A model generated the notes under the pieces. The model saw only the letters and a list, made by a program, of their open reading frames with translations, searched no databases and was not told the origin of the DNA. Below, one piece after another: positions 13,603-14,564 of a stretch of 14,564 nt of DNA. The translations under genes and the position numbers were made by a program. The stretch comes from JBKCUK01 sp046318415. Its GTDB lineage: Bacteria > Pseudomonadota > Alphaproteobacteria > Caedimonadales > Caedimonadaceae. Position 1 is the stretch's first letter, and the number at the start of each line of letters is the position of its first letter. The stretch spans positions 1 through 14,564 of the forward strand of contig JBKCUK010000001.1 of assembly GCA_046318415.1 (NCBI GenBank). The letters are read 5' to 3'.

Positions 13603-14564
13603 ATGTTTATGCACATTGGGCTTTTGCTCACAACAGCACTGGCAAGTCTCACAGGTGTGAAACCTATGCACCACATGTCCTCTGCCATAAAGGGGCACAA
13701 AGTTGCTGGCACCTCAAAGAAGTCATCGACGCGAAGTAAATCAAAAGTTGTTTTGAATCGCGCATCTGGGGGATTGGGCGAGGGGCTGAATGTGGGTTCT
13801 GCCGCCGTGACGCAATTTTCAAGTGCAGCGCGACAAGTTGCCTCATCTCTTCAAATCGAGAAAAAGCCATTCGAGGGCTATGGTTCCACAACCTTTAGGC
13901 CATCGCGCCGTTTGATGGCTACTTTAGCGGAAGAGGCTGTGCACTCGCCGCTGGCGTCATGGCGCATGCCTTCTCCACGCTCGATGCCTGAGGTGCGCGA
14001 TCCTAAAATCTCGGCGCAAGAGCCACGGCTTCCAAGAGTTTTTACGCCGACGACTCAGGTGGGGTCGGTGCATCCTCCAGTAGCAGGTGGGCCAGTCCGG
14101 GTGAAGTCCGGCACAGGCAAAGCCTTAGATATGGCAAGGCAAGTGAAAATTCTTGAGAGATCACCCGCACTTTTTGATGCAGTACAATTGTCCTCTGAAG
14201 AGGCGCTCGAGCAGTTGCTGCACCCAGATCTGCCTCATATCACAGATATTCAGGCCGAGACATTAGCGGATCCCCTTTCCCCAGAGAATGATTTGGCGAT
14301 CGAAGCGCCCACCTCGGTTTCTTCTGATGCCGGCACCGATCCAAGCGTCGTCTCCGTCGCGCCCGTGGTTGAAGAAGAGGCTGACGTTGTGCCGCCACCA
14401 CCGCCTGCACCGCCGCTACCGCCGGTTAAGGGAGCACCCAAGGTGAATGTCAGTCCATCTCCAGCGGAGACAACCGAGGTCGATGTTTCTGAACCAGCGC
14501 TGGCTGAACACGCCAGCAAGCCCAGCGATGCCCGAAGTGCATTGCTGGAAGAGATTCGCCAAGG
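13603..14564 (+). CDS. Candidate secreted WH2-domain actin-nucleator-like effector (partial, runs off right edge)
   Basis: Only the first 320 residues are in the window; the frame is open to the right edge. The N-terminus (MHIGLLLTTALASLTG) is hydrophobic and signal-like. A long Ser/Pro/Ala-rich, low-complexity linker follows. Residues 263-276 read VPPPPPAPPLPPVK, a polyproline stretch of the profilin/SH3-binding type. Residues 308-320 plus the next glycine read SDARSALLEEIRQG. This matches the N-terminal helix of WH2 motifs (R-x-x-LL-x-x-I-R-x-G), as in WASP and WAVE, which bind actin monomers. The expected LKKV-type tail would fall just past the edge. Polyproline followed by WH2 is the plan of WASP-family proteins and of RickA from Rickettsia. 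A role in host actin assembly is inferred. No ribosome site is evident before ATG 13603. Confidence 0.7.
   Translation, partial: MFMHIGLLLTTALASLTGVKPMHHMSSAIKGHKVAGTSKKSSTRSKSKVVLNRASGGLGEGLNVGSAAVTQFSSAARQVASSLQIEKKPFEGYGSTTFRPSRRLMATLAEEAVHSPLASWRMPSPRSMPEVRDPKISAQEPRLPRVFTPTTQVGSVHPPVAGGPVRVKSGTGKALDMARQVKILERSPALFDAVQLSSEEALEQLLHPDLPHITDIQAETLADPLSPENDLAIEAPTSVSSDAGTDPSVVSVAPVVEEEADVVPPPPPAPPLPPVKGAPKVNVSPSPAETTEVDVSEPALAEHASKPSDARSALLEEIRQ

Noticed and set aside
13360..13698. Minus-strand 112-codon frame
   Set aside because: It is antisense to the consensus promoter, leader and start of the WH2-like gene, which have better support.
14250..14519. Minus-strand Gly/Ser/Thr-rich frame
   Set aside because: It is the antisense shadow of the polyproline and Ser/Pro-rich part of the effector gene; Pro codons read backwards give Gly-rich protein.
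1..14564. CRISPR arrays, insertion sequences, transposases, rRNA genes
   Set aside because: No regular repeat-spacer pattern, transposase-like protein or rRNA sequence was seen on either strand.

Overview
The window comes from an alphaproteobacterium, probably a host-associated or intracellular one. The core genes point that way: a paired rpmF-plsX-fabH block, alphaproteobacterial-type coq7, a plant/alphaproteobacterial-type glutamate-cysteine ligase (GCS2 family), an HIG1-domain protein next to a PduO-type adenosyltransferase, and ParE. Three secreted, unfamiliar proteins and one clearly eukaryote-like protein are interspersed. This pattern suggests a Holosporales/Rickettsiales-like symbiont, but the window alone cannot fix the taxon. 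Overall base composition is near 50% G+C; the unfamiliar genes look more A+T-rich.

Layout. 1-157 (minus) is the start of a secreted protein that runs off the left edge and may carry an F-box-like motif. 158-514 is non-coding, with an inverted pair of dispersed-repeat-like arms. 515-601 (minus) is tRNA-Leu(CAA) with a strong promoter. 708-2367 (plus) is yqaA (DedA-like), dsbB and coq7. 2376-4370 (minus) is parE, converging on coq7. 4435-5194 (plus) is the HIG1 protein and the cobalamin adenosyltransferase. 5195-5461 is non-coding. 5462-6298 (minus) is a secreted protein with tandem 61-62-residue repeats, starting just after the fabH terminator. 6380-8713 (minus) is the lipid/ribosome operon rpmF-plsX-fabH. 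8901-10244 (plus) is gshA, overlapping tail to tail with nadK. 10236-13158 (minus) is a tightly coupled unit in the order four-cysteine secreted protein, 270-residue secreted protein, znuA-like zinc-binding protein, nadK. 13159-13602 is a regulatory gap. 13603-14564 (plus) is a partial gene that runs off the right edge.

The most striking item is the right-edge gene. It has a hydrophobic N-terminus, a long Ser/Pro-rich linker, a polyproline stretch and then the beginning of a WH2 actin-binding motif. That is the architecture of a WASP/WAVE-type or RickA-like actin nucleator, so it is a candidate secreted effector acting on host actin. Its start region has a consensus promoter, self-complementary leader elements and an A7 tract at the start codon.

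Working together, the housekeeping genes cover ubiquinone synthesis, periplasmic disulfide formation, chromosome decatenation, fatty-acid/phospholipid initiation, glutathione and NADP supply, and zinc capture. The edge genes and the repeat protein are best read as host-interaction candidates.
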